Origin: an uncultured Pelagibacteraceae bacterium
GTDB lineage: Bacteria; Pseudomonadota; Alphaproteobacteria; Pelagibacterales; Pelagibacteraceae
Reading direction: 5' to 3'
Assembly: GCA_902597555.1 (NCBI GenBank)
Contig: CACJYE010000002.1
Span: 1-56,803, forward strand
DNA: 56,803 bases
Of the stretch, positions 21,814-30,475 are shown one piece after another. The notes below the pieces were generated by a model. That model worked only from the letters and a program-made list of their open reading frames with translations, made no database searches and was not told the DNA's origin. The position numbers and the translations under genes are program-made. Each line of letters begins with the position of its first letter. The first letter of the stretch is position 1.

Positions 21814-22695
21814 TCAATTTTTTTGAAGCTCATAAATCGAAACATAATGTTTCTTCTTTGGCAGTGGGATTATGGTTGGAACTTTAGTCAATCTTGGTTT
21901 TATTGATTTATTTCCTACAATTATATTTTTGTCATAATTTTCCAAATCAACCTCAGGATGAGGATTTCCATCATTGATTAATGGCCACGCATCACAAGCT
22001 CTATATCCAAATAAAATTAAGGGTCTTGAGTTATTCATTTGATTGTGTCCAGACCCATGAACTGATCTACAATGAAAAAATACTACTGTTCCAGCCGTTC
22101 CAGTTATGGAAACACTATCCTTAGTTCCTATTCTATTTTTCTTAGTATCTATTTTTCCAACAAAAAAATTTTCTTTGCTGTGATGGCTGTACAATTTCTT
22201 TTTGTGTGATTTTTTTATTATTTTAAGCGGCCCGTTTTTTTCATAGCAATCATCTAAATATATACCAACTGTAATTAAATCATCGTTTGTATGAGGGTAA
22301 AAAGCCCAATCTTGGTGCCATCCAATTTCACTACCTTTTTTCTTATTTGGAAGCTTAAAATTTAATTTACCTAGATGAAATCTCACTGTTCCACCTAATA
22401 ATTTTTTAGCTATAGATATAATTCTTTTATCTCTAGATAAATCATAGAAGATTTTATGTCTGTTCTGAGGATTATTAAGTCTTAAAATTTCTTTATTATT
22501 AGAAGAGCCTGAATTGTAGACAAAATGGTAATTATTGTAAGATTGAGTTCCATTTGCACCATTACCATTTTTTTTCTTTTTTTCTTTAGAAATTATTTCA
22601 TTAACAATTTTATTAATTTTATTTATCTTTGTTTGAGAAATTAGATTTTCTTTAACGAGAAAGCCATTTTTTTTAAATAAATTTAAATCATTCAT
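21814..22695 (-). CDS. Phytanoyl-CoA dioxygenase (PhyH) family protein
   Basis: IGWHQDWAFYPHTNDDLITVGIYLDD (HxD) and VVFFHCRSVHGSGHNQMNNSRPLILFGYRA distal His. Confidence 0.88.
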   Translation of the reverse strand: MNDLNLFKKNGFLVKENLISQTKINKINKIVNEIISKEKKKKNGNGANGTQSYNNYHFVYNSGSSNNKEILRLNNPQNRHKIFYDLSRDKRIISIAKKLLGGTVRFHLGKLNFKLPNKKKGSEIGWHQDWAFYPHTNDDLITVGIYLDDCYEKNGPLKIIKKSHKKKLYSHHSKENFFVGKIDTKKNRIGTKDSVSITGTAGTVVFFHCRSVHGSGHNQMNNSRPLILFGYRACDAWPLINDGNPHPEVDLENYDKNIIVGNKSIKPRLTKVPTIIPLPKKKHYVSIYELQKN

Positions 22696-22780
22696 AAATG
22701 TAGATTATAAATAAAAATAAATCTTCTTATAAAAAATACAATGTTTAATTAAATTATTAATAAAATTTAGTAATTTTAAA

Positions 22781-23374
22781 TTATTTTTTTAATGCATCTT
22801 CAAGATAATCCAATCTATCTTGACCCCAAAAAATCTCGTTATTTAAGACATATGAAGGAGCACCAAATACATGGTTATTAACTGCATCTTTTGAATTTTT
22901 TTGGTACTCAATGTTTACTTCGTCAGTTAAAGCTAAGTTCTTCATTTCCTCAAAATTTAAATTTAATTTTTCACAAATTTCCTGAAGTATTTTGTGATCT
23001 GAAAGATCTTTATCCATAGACCATAAATATTTTAAACACTCATTTCCAAAAAGAAGTTTATTTCCCATTTTATTTGAAGCGATTACAAATTTTGCTGGCA
23101 AATGTGGATCACTAGGTGGAAAAAATTTTGGCTGTTTAATTATTGGCAAACCTAATTTATTTGAAATTCTCTCCATTTCTAAAAGTCTGTACTTTTGTCT
23201 AGCAGGGTGTCTTTTAGGAACTGGTAATCCTCCAGTATTTGGAAAAATTTCACCAACTAAATCAAGTGGTTTTTCTATGACTTCTAAATTATATTTGCTA
23301 ACTATTTTTGTAAATCTATCAGCACCTAGATAAGTAAATGGAGACAAGACACTAAAATAATATTCAATTTTCAT
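22781..23374 (-). CDS. DsbA-family protein, 2-hydroxychromene-2-carboxylate isomerase-like
   Basis: MKIEYYFSVLSPFTYLGADRF, FPPSDPHLPAKFV, FGAPSYVLNNEIFWGQDRLDYLE. Confidence 0.85.
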   Translation of the reverse strand: MKIEYYFSVLSPFTYLGADRFTKIVSKYNLEVIEKPLDLVGEIFPNTGGLPVPKRHPARQKYRLLEMERISNKLGLPIIKQPKFFPPSDPHLPAKFVIASNKMGNKLLFGNECLKYLWSMDKDLSDHKILQEICEKLNLNFEEMKNLALTDEVNIEYQKNSKDAVNNHVFGAPSYVLNNEIFWGQDRLDYLEDALKK

Positions 23375-23381
23375 TATTTAT

Positions 23382-23921
23382 TTAGTTAAGTGCAAACTGC
23401 TTAATTTTTTCAAATTCAAAATGATCTGCAATGTCCTTTTTAGCATAATAAACATCTTGAACTACACCATCCTCATTAATTAGGACGTCAGTTACAGCTA
23501 TATCTAAATGACCTTTTATTCTTGTAGGAATATATCCTTTTATCATAGCAGGAATAATTTTATGTGCTTTAAACAACATTGCGTTAAGTGTTTTACTCAC
23601 TGATCTCTCAATTTCATATTTTTGGAAATATTCAAAATTTTCATCTGCTAACACTGTGAATGGTAAATTTTTATGTTTATCCATATACAATTTTAAATTA
23701 TCTACTGGTGAATGAAATATTCCAACATGTGTAAAGTTATTTCCAAGTTCACCAAATTTCTTACTAATTTCATTAAGTCTTAGATTGCAGAAGCTACAAC
23801 CAGCAATTCTATAAAAAGTTAATAAGACTTTTTTTCCCAACGTCTGAGATAAATTAAATGAATTACCATTTTGATCTGGTAGTGTAATTTCCTCTAATTT
23901 GTCTCCAATACTGATTTTCAT
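23382..23921 (-). CDS. Peroxiredoxin-like AhpC/TSA family protein
   Basis: GDKLEEITLPDQNGNSFNLSQTLGKKVLLTFYRIAGCSFCNLRLNEI; thioredoxin fold with CxxC (CSFC). Confidence 0.85.
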   Translation of the reverse strand: MKISIGDKLEEITLPDQNGNSFNLSQTLGKKVLLTFYRIAGCSFCNLRLNEISKKFGELGNNFTHVGIFHSPVDNLKLYMDKHKNLPFTVLADENFEYFQKYEIERSVSKTLNAMLFKAHKIIPAMIKGYIPTRIKGHLDIAVTDVLINEDGVVQDVYYAKKDIADHFEFEKIKQFALN

Positions 23922-24004
23922 AATGGTAAGATATAATATTAAGTTTAAATTATTTAACTTAATTTTAGCACATTTATAATTATTATAATATTTAATTTCC
24001 TCAA

Positions 24005-24259
24005 TTAATGGTTGTTATTTTCTAAATCCTTAACATCCTTTTCACTAATCTCTTCAATAGGTTTATGAATTTTCCAGTTTTTCGTAGTTCCATCAATTGA
24101 TCTAGAAGTTATAACTGTTTCAGTAGGTGGACAATCAGGTTCATGACAATTTAATTCTGCAATGCTTAAAATTGTACTTTCTGGTATTTCATATTTTTTT
24201 ATAAAATAATTTTTTATATTCTGAATTGTTTCTAAATTTGGTTTTTTTTTATTAAACAT
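24005..24259 (-). CDS. Small conserved protein with CHEPDCPPTET motif, unknown function (longest ORF to 24301; start at MFNKKKPN likely)
   Basis: Follows WD40 and CobW genes; overlaps WD40 3' end if the longest ORF is used. Confidence 0.65.
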   Translation of the reverse strand: MFNKKKPNLETIQNIKNYFIKKYEIPESTILSIAELNCHEPDCPPTETVITSRSIDGTTKNWKIHKPIEEISEKDVKDLENNNH

Positions 24260-24263
24260 TTTT

Positions 24264-25298
24264 TTATTGATCCCAAATTGAAGTCCACAAAGTATTTCCA
24301 CTCATGTCACCAATAAATATACTTGATTTATCGTCAGTCATTACGATCGCACTAACTTCAGAACCTGTGAAACTCCTAATTATTATAGTGTTATTCTCAT
24401 TTTCAATTTGAGATAAAAAAACAGAACCATCACTCAAACCAGCAAAAATTGCTTTTTCATCAGGGAATCGTTCTATAAATGTAACTTGATTATTACCTAC
24501 ATAAGGAACACAAATAGGTGTGCGTCCCATAGGTCCCTCACCGTCAAAAGGCCAACATATTGCATCTATTGCTCCTGATGTTGCCAAGTAACTTGTGTCA
24601 TCAATAAATGCAAAACTTTTGACTTTTGAGCCATATCCTGACATAGCAAAATCAAGCTTATCTTTTAATCGCCAGCAACGAAGTACATTTTCTTGCATGG
24701 ATGTTACCAAGTATTTACCATCTGGGCTAAAACTCACTTTATTGTGAGAACCTTTCCAATCTAATTTTGTTGATTTCCACTTATTGCTGTAATCTTTTTT
24801 CCAAACTGTAACACCTCCGTATCTAGATACAGCCAACCGTCTTCCTTTAGCATCAAATGCCAAACCTCCAATTGTACTATCATGATTTAAAGATTTTGGT
24901 TCTTTTTTATTTTTATCCCAATAATAAACTACCTTACCCGAAGAACAAACTAGGTTTCCATTATGTGCTGCAACATGATCTACCCATCGTGAACCAAAGT
25001 TTGTAACTTCATTTATTTCTCCGTTAAGTGAAATTTTTAAAAAATAACCATCATCACCACCAGTTAAAATGTTATCACCATCCTTTGCCATACAAAGAAT
25101 CACACCTTTATGAGCCTTCAAAGTTTTGTGTTTTTCTCCAGAACTGAAAATTCTTATAGTACCATCGCCAAAACCAGCAGCTATATAATTACCAATTGAA
25201 ACTGCGCAGGTTACTGGAACTCCAATTTCTAACTGAATTCCTCTTTGCTCAAATTTAGTTTTATCTAACTGTGGAAATTGATTTAAATCAGTTGTCAT
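24264..25298 (-). CDS. WD40-repeat beta-propeller protein
   Basis: Repeated GHxxxV/SxDGxxL-type blades: IAAGFGDGTIRIFSSGEKHKTLKAHKGVILCMAKDG, VSFSPDGKYLVTSMQENVLRCWRL. Confidence 0.85.
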   Translation of the reverse strand: MTTDLNQFPQLDKTKFEQRGIQLEIGVPVTCAVSIGNYIAAGFGDGTIRIFSSGEKHKTLKAHKGVILCMAKDGDNILTGGDDGYFLKISLNGEINEVTNFGSRWVDHVAAHNGNLVCSSGKVVYYWDKNKKEPKSLNHDSTIGGLAFDAKGRRLAVSRYGGVTVWKKDYSNKWKSTKLDWKGSHNKVSFSPDGKYLVTSMQENVLRCWRLKDKLDFAMSGYGSKVKSFAFIDDTSYLATSGAIDAICWPFDGEGPMGRTPICVPYVGNNQVTFIERFPDEKAIFAGLSDGSVFLSQIENENNTIIIRSFTGSEVSAIVMTDDKSSIFIGDMSGNTLWTSIWDQ

Positions 25299-26266
25299 TC
25301 TGATTTACAGGCTTCAAATCCTTCTTTTAAATTCATGGTTTCTAGGTTACGTCCAATAAACACTAGTCTAGAGCTACGTTCTTTATCGTCTGGCCATTTT
25401 CCCATTGGAGAAGCGTCCATCAACATATGAACACCTTGAAATACATATCGATCATTTTCACCTTTGAAATCAAGTATTCCTTTAGTTCTCATAATATCTT
25501 GACCTTTTGTCTGCAAAAGTTTTCCAAACCAGTTTTGAAATTTTTCCATGTCTAGAGGTTTGTCAGATACGAATGATAAACTTGTAACATCATCATCATG
25601 TTCATGATCATGATCTGACTCAAGAAAATCTGGTTCTACCTCTAAAATACGTTTTAAACTAAAAGCATCAAGATTAAGAATTTCCTTTAGTGGTGCTCCA
25701 CATTTTGTTGTTTTAATAATTTTAGCAAAAGGATTAATTTTACGAATTCTCTTTGTTACTACGTCTATATTCTCATCTTTCACAAGATCTATTTTGTTTA
25801 GTAATATTACATCACCAAAAGCAATTTGTTCCTCAGCTTCGTGATGATCTTCAATTTGTGAGCTTAGATGAACTGCATCAGCAACTGTAACAATTGCATC
25901 TAGCTTTGTTTTATTTGCTACATCTTGATCTACAAAGAAGGTTTGAGCTACAGGAGCTGGATCTGCTAAACCTGTTGTTTCAACTATAATTGCATCAAGT
26001 TTATCAGCTCGCTTCATTAACCCACTAAGAATTCTAATTAGGTCACCTCTGACTGTGCAGCATATACAGCCATTGTTCATTTCAAAAACTTCCTCGTCAG
26101 CATCCACTACAAGGTCATTATCAATACCTTGTTCACCAAATTCATTTACAATAACAGCGTACTTTTGACCGTGCTGTTCTGTAAGAATTCTATTAAGAAG
26201 TGTAGTTTTTCCAGCACCAAGAAAACCTGTTAAGACAGTAACAGGTACTTGGTGCTTGTTTTCCAT
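25295..26266 (-). CDS. CobW/COG0523-family GTPase (zinc metallochaperone type)
   Basis: VLTGFLGAGKTTLLNRIL, CICC metal motif in NNGCICCTVRGDL, LNKIDLV, His/Asp-rich DHDHEHDDD. Confidence 0.93.
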   Translation of the reverse strand: MENKHQVPVTVLTGFLGAGKTTLLNRILTEQHGQKYAVIVNEFGEQGIDNDLVVDADEEVFEMNNGCICCTVRGDLIRILSGLMKRADKLDAIIVETTGLADPAPVAQTFFVDQDVANKTKLDAIVTVADAVHLSSQIEDHHEAEEQIAFGDVILLNKIDLVKDENIDVVTKRIRKINPFAKIIKTTKCGAPLKEILNLDAFSLKRILEVEPDFLESDHDHEHDDDVTSLSFVSDKPLDMEKFQNWFGKLLQTKGQDIMRTKGILDFKGENDRYVFQGVHMLMDASPMGKWPDDKERSSRLVFIGRNLETMNLKEGFEACKSE

Positions 26267-26275
26267 TAATAACGA

Positions 26276-27430
26276 TTAACAACCTTTAAAGGATGCAGAC
26301 ATATTTCTTATTAAATCAAAGTATAACGATTTTCCTGGATTTAAAGTAGCTCCTAAAGGATCTACTACTCCAGTTTTAATATTCATGTCTTTTGCAACAG
26401 CTTTAATAATATCAGGGTTAAATTGTGGCTCTGAAAATACACATGCAACTTTATCATGCTCGATTACTTCTCTAATTTCTTTTAATTGCTCTGCCCCCGG
26501 CATCACATCTGTGTTGACTGTGAAAGCACCCAAAATATTTACGTTAAATCTTTCTTCAAAATATTGATATGCATCATGAAATACAATTGAAGCAACACTC
26601 TTATTTAACTCAGCCTTAACGTCTGCAGTAAGCTTATCAATATCATTAAGAGCTTTTTTCAAGTTACTTTTATAAGTAGCCTTGTTTTTTGAATCATTTT
26701 CAATTAAGTGTTCAGCCATTTCCTTTAATATAACTTTGGCATTCACAGGATCTAACCAAATGTGTGGATCAAATTCACCGTGGTGGTGTCCTTCATGTCC
26801 ATCATGGTCGTCATGATCATCGTGACCATCTTTTTTACCGTGATCGTCATGTCCATGATCATCATGGTCATCTTCCTTTTTGCCATGGTCATCATGATCG
26901 TGATCGTCGTGATCATCTTCTTTTTTACCATGGTCATCATGATCGTGGTCGTCATGGTCATCTTCCTTTTTGCCATGGTCATCATGATCGTGATCGTCGT
27001 GATCATCTTCTTTTTTACCATGATCGTCATGATCGTCATGTCCGTGATCGTCATGATCATCAAAAATATTTCTTTCTCTAAATTTTAATACTTGCAATCC
27101 TTTGATTTCCATTAATTCAATTTTTTCTGCTTTTTTTGCAATTGATTTTAACGGTTTTTCTAAAAAATTTTCCAAATCCTCTCCAACCCAAAAAATTAAG
27201 TCAGCATTTTGTAACATTTTTGCATGTGATGGCTTCATTGCAAATCCATGTGGAGATGCGTAACCATCGACTATTAAATCAGGTTTAGCAACACCATCCA
27301 TAAGATAGCTTGCAAGAGAATGTATGGGCTTAATAGATGCAACTACTTTAATATCAGCGTTAGTTGGTGTAAAAAATGTCAATAATGATAATATTGAAAA
27401 GATAAAAGGTATTTTTTTTAGGTTTGTCAT
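26276..27430 (-). CDS. znuA: Zinc ABC transporter substrate-binding protein with expanded His/Asp-rich loop
   Basis: VVASIKPIHSLASYLMDG, long HDDHD loop, FDPHIWLDPVNAK, VASIVFHDAYQYFEERF. Confidence 0.95.
   Translation of the reverse strand: MTNLKKIPFIFSILSLLTFFTPTNADIKVVASIKPIHSLASYLMDGVAKPDLIVDGYASPHGFAMKPSHAKMLQNADLIFWVGEDLENFLEKPLKSIAKKAEKIELMEIKGLQVLKFRERNIFDDHDDHGHDDHDDHGKKEDDHDDHDHDDHGKKEDDHDDHDHDDHGKKEDDHDDHDHDDHGKKEDDHDDHGHDDHGKKDGHDDHDDHDGHEGHHHGEFDPHIWLDPVNAKVILKEMAEHLIENDSKNKATYKSNLKKALNDIDKLTADVKAELNKSVASIVFHDAYQYFEERFNVNILGAFTVNTDVMPGAEQLKEIREVIEHDKVACVFSEPQFNPDIIKAVAKDMNIKTGVVDPLGATLNPGKSLYFDLIRNMSASFKGC
26821..27060 (-). repeat. Tandem repeat encoding HDDHDHDDHGKKEDD-type units
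   Basis: 45-bp unit arranged as alternating pairs; a ~70-bp block (26862-26931) recurs exactly 90 bp later (26952-27021). Confidence 0.9.
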
Positions 27431-27450
27431 AATTAAAATATTTTATTGGT

Positions 27451-27465
27451 TGTTATAATATAACA
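27451..27465. promoter_or_regulatory. Zur box 1 candidate
   Basis: TGTTATA-A-TATAACA perfect 7+1+7 palindrome resembling the Zur core of gammaproteobacteria. Confidence 0.8.
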
Positions 27466-27468
27466 CTA

Positions 27469-27483
27469 TGTAATAATATAACA
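27469..27483. promoter_or_regulatory. Zur box 2 candidate
   Basis: TGTAATA-A-TATAACA, one mismatch from box 1; centre-to-centre distance 18 bp. Confidence 0.7.
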
Positions 27484-27502
27484 TTTACATGTCAAGATTT
27501 TT

Positions 27503-28249
27503 ATGAGCATTGAAAATAATATTTTAGTAAAATTAGATAATGCTGGATATAAGCAAAATAATAAATGGCTTGTTGAAGGCGTATCTTTTACTGTTGAAAA
27601 GGGTAAAATTGTTACCCTAATAGGACCAAACGGTTCAGGCAAAAGTACAACTGCTAAAATAGCTCTTGGATTTTATAAAGGTATAGAAGGTCAGGTTGAA
27701 AAATTTACAAACAAAATTGGATATGTCCCACAAAAAATTTCAATAGATTGGACGTTACCGTTAAGAGTTAATGATTTTATGCTTTTAACAGATAAACTTA
27801 GTGATGACGTTGTGGATGAAGCACTAAAATCAACTGGTGTATATCATCTTAAAAATAAAAATTTAGGAAATTTGTCTGGTGGAGAATTTCAAAGAGTATT
27901 ATTAGCAAGAGCTATATCAAAAAAACCAGAATTACTTGTCCTCGATGAACCAGTCCAAGGAGTTGATTTTACAGGTGAGATTGAAATGTATGAATTGATA
28001 AAAAAAATATCTGCAAATTTAAATTGTGGAATCTTATTAATATCTCATGATCTTCATACTGTAATGAGTGCGACTGATTATGTTGTTTGTTTAAATGGAC
28101 ATGTGTGTTGTTGTGGAAGTCCAACAGAGGTTGCTTTTAATAAAGAGTACAAGGCTTTATTTGGTGAACAAGCTTCAAAAACACTTACAATATATGAACA
28201 TAAACATGATCACGTTCACACTACCGATGGAGAAATAAAAAAAAATTAA
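27503..28249 (+). CDS. znuC: Zinc ABC transporter ATP-binding protein
   Basis: GPNGSGKSTTAKIALGF, LSGGEFQRVLLARA, His-rich C-term EHKHDHVH. Confidence 0.93.
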   Translation: MSIENNILVKLDNAGYKQNNKWLVEGVSFTVEKGKIVTLIGPNGSGKSTTAKIALGFYKGIEGQVEKFTNKIGYVPQKISIDWTLPLRVNDFMLLTDKLSDDVVDEALKSTGVYHLKNKNLGNLSGGEFQRVLLARAISKKPELLVLDEPVQGVDFTGEIEMYELIKKISANLNCGILLISHDLHTVMSATDYVVCLNGHVCCCGSPTEVAFNKEYKALFGEQASKTLTIYEHKHDHVHTTDGEIKKN

Positions 28250-28250
28250 T

Positions 28251-29054
28251 ATGTTAGATGATTTTTTTATAAGAGCGTTAATTGCAGGGATTGGCATTGC
28301 TCTAGTTACTGGCCCACTAGGTTGTTTTGTTGTTTGGAGAAGGCTTTCTTATTTTGGAGATACTCTTGCTCATTCTGCTTTGCTTGGTGTAACAATTGCT
28401 TATTCTATGGAATTTAATATTGCTGTCTCAATATTTTTAATTTCATCATTAATTGCCTTAATTTTAATACATCTTCAAAGAAAAACTAATCTACCTAGTG
28501 ATGCTTTACTTGGTTTGCTTGCTCACTCATCGTTGGCAGTTGGTTTAGTTGTAATTGGTTTTTTAACATTTATTAGATTTGATATAATGGGGCTTTTGTT
28601 TGGAGATATTTTAGCCGTTGACAAGAATGATCTTATTATTATTTGGTTTGGAGGAGGATTGATATTATTAGTTTTAAAATTTATTTGGAAACCGTTGTTT
28701 GCCTCAACCGTTAATTATGAATTAGCTGAAGCCGAAGGTTTAAATCCAGATAGAGCCAAAGCAATTTTTACAATTTTACTGGCAGCTATAATTGCGATTT
28801 CAATTAAATTAGTTGGTGTTTTGTTGATCACAGGAATGTTAATTATTCCAACTGCTATGGCTAGAAATATCTCAGATACTCCTCAAAAGATGGTTGTTTT
28901 TTCGATAATTGGAGGCTTGTTATCAGTGTTTATTGGACTATTTTCTTCTTTAGAGTTTAATACACCATCTGGTCCTTCAATAATAACTGCTGCACTATTA
29001 CTCTTTATAATTTCATTACTTAAAATTAAACAAACGATTCAATTGAAAAATTAA
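28251..29054 (+). CDS. znuB: Zinc ABC transporter permease
   Basis: GPLGCFVVWRRLSYFGDTLAHSALLGV, ISIKLVGVLLITGMLIIPTAMAR. Confidence 0.93.
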   Translation: MLDDFFIRALIAGIGIALVTGPLGCFVVWRRLSYFGDTLAHSALLGVTIAYSMEFNIAVSIFLISSLIALILIHLQRKTNLPSDALLGLLAHSSLAVGLVVIGFLTFIRFDIMGLLFGDILAVDKNDLIIIWFGGGLILLVLKFIWKPLFASTVNYELAEAEGLNPDRAKAIFTILLAAIIAISIKLVGVLLITGMLIIPTAMARNISDTPQKMVVFSIIGGLLSVFIGLFSSLEFNTPSGPSIITAALLLFIISLLKIKQTIQLKN

Positions 29055-29078
29055 TGAAGTATTATAGAAAATATTAAA

Positions 29079-29477
29079 ATGCAAAAACAACAAACTTTAT
29101 CAAGAAACCAAAAAATTATTTTTGATTTAATAGATAAATCACCGGAGCCAATGAAGGCATACTCAATTCTTTTTAATGTACAAAAAAAAGGAATTAAAGC
29201 TCCATTACAAGTTTATAGAGCATTAGATAAATTAGTTGAAATTGGAAAAATTCATAAAATTGAAAGCAGAAATGCTTTTATCGCGTGTCAAAATTCTAGC
29301 TGTCAAATCTCAAAAGCAACAGCGTTTTCGATTTGTGAAAGTTGTGAAAATGTATCTGAAATAAGTAATACAAAACTTTCTAAATATCTATCTAATTTTG
29401 CTGATAGCTCTGGTATGAAATATAGCAAATATAATTTAGAATTTTTTGGTTTATGTAAAAAATGTAAATCAAAATAA
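29079..29477 (+). CDS. zur: Fur-family zinc uptake regulator Zur
   Basis: 132 aa; LQVYRALDKLVEIGKIHKIESRNAFIAC, CESC and CKKC zinc motifs; co-located with znu. Confidence 0.88.
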   Translation: MQKQQTLSRNQKIIFDLIDKSPEPMKAYSILFNVQKKGIKAPLQVYRALDKLVEIGKIHKIESRNAFIACQNSSCQISKATAFSICESCENVSEISNTKLSKYLSNFADSSGMKYSKYNLEFFGLCKKCKSK

Positions 29478-30475
29478 TGAGCACAGTTTCATTAACTTTA
29501 GACGAAATATTTGAACTAGCAAAAAAAACTCTTTTAGCAAATGGTTGTGATGATGAAACATCATCAATTTTATCAGACTTAATTAGGAATGCTGAAAGAG
29601 ATGGTTCTGTATCACACGGTTTATTTAGATTACCAGCATACGTTATTGGTCTTAAAGGTGGAAAGATAAATGGTAAAGGGAAACCTGAGATAAAAAAAAT
29701 ATATCCATCTGTAATAAAAGTTGAAGGTAATAATTGTTTAGCACCTGTAGTTTTAAATAAAGGTTTGCCAGAATTAGCAAAAGCAGCAAGAGAAAACGGA
29801 GTTGCTGTATTAGCAATAAATAATTCACATCATATGGCTGCTATGTGGCCTGAAACAGAAAAATTAGCAGAGGAAGGTTTGGTAGCATTTGCTTGTACAT
29901 CTTATAAGCCCGCTGTAGCACCTGCTGGTGCAATAAAACCTTTATTTGGAACAAACCCAATTTCATTTGCTTGGCCACGTCCAGGTAAAACACCAGTAGT
30001 TTATGATATGGCAACAGCTTCAATGGCGATGGGAGAAGTTCAAGTTGCTAAAAGAGAAGGGCACAAAGTTCCACTTGGAACTGGTTTAACAAAAGATGGT
30101 AAGGAAACAACTGATCCAGGAGAAATTGCCGATGGTGGAGTTTTATTACCCTTTGGTGGTTACAAAGGATCTGCAATTGCAATGATGGTAGAATTAATGG
30201 CTGGTGCATTAGTTGGAGATAATTTTAGTTTTGAAACTGCTGCCAAAGACAATAATGATGGCGGTCCCCCAAGTGGTGGTGAATTTATTCTTGCCATTAA
30301 CCCAGACAAAACATCAGGTACTAATTGGCAAAAACATGCTGAGGAATTTTTTGAAAAAATGAAATCAATGGGTGAAGTAAGATTACCTGGAGAAAGACGT
30401 CACAAGAATAGAATGGATACTGGTCCAAGAAATATTAACGAAGAATTAGTAAATAAAATTAAATCTTTAAGCTAA
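29477..30475 (+). CDS. Malate/L-lactate dehydrogenase (Ldh2) family oxidoreductase
   Basis: RNAERDGSVSHGLFRLPAYV, NNSHHMAAMWPETE, ATASMAMGEVQVAKREG, LLPFGGYKGSAIAMMVELMAG. Confidence 0.9.
   Translation: MSTVSLTLDEIFELAKKTLLANGCDDETSSILSDLIRNAERDGSVSHGLFRLPAYVIGLKGGKINGKGKPEIKKIYPSVIKVEGNNCLAPVVLNKGLPELAKAARENGVAVLAINNSHHMAAMWPETEKLAEEGLVAFACTSYKPAVAPAGAIKPLFGTNPISFAWPRPGKTPVVYDMATASMAMGEVQVAKREGHKVPLGTGLTKDGKETTDPGEIADGGVLLPFGGYKGSAIAMMVELMAGALVGDNFSFETAAKDNNDGGPPSGGEFILAINPDKTSGTNWQKHAEEFFEKMKSMGEVRLPGERRHKNRMDTGPRNINEELVNKIKSLS

Noticed and set aside
26752-27088. Overlapping 103-108 aa ORFs on both strands within znuA (Met/Ile/Thr-rich, Val/Ile-rich, His-rich)
   Set aside because: By-products of the repetitive His/Asp codons (GAT/CAT), which lack stops in several frames; znuA frame explains the sequence.
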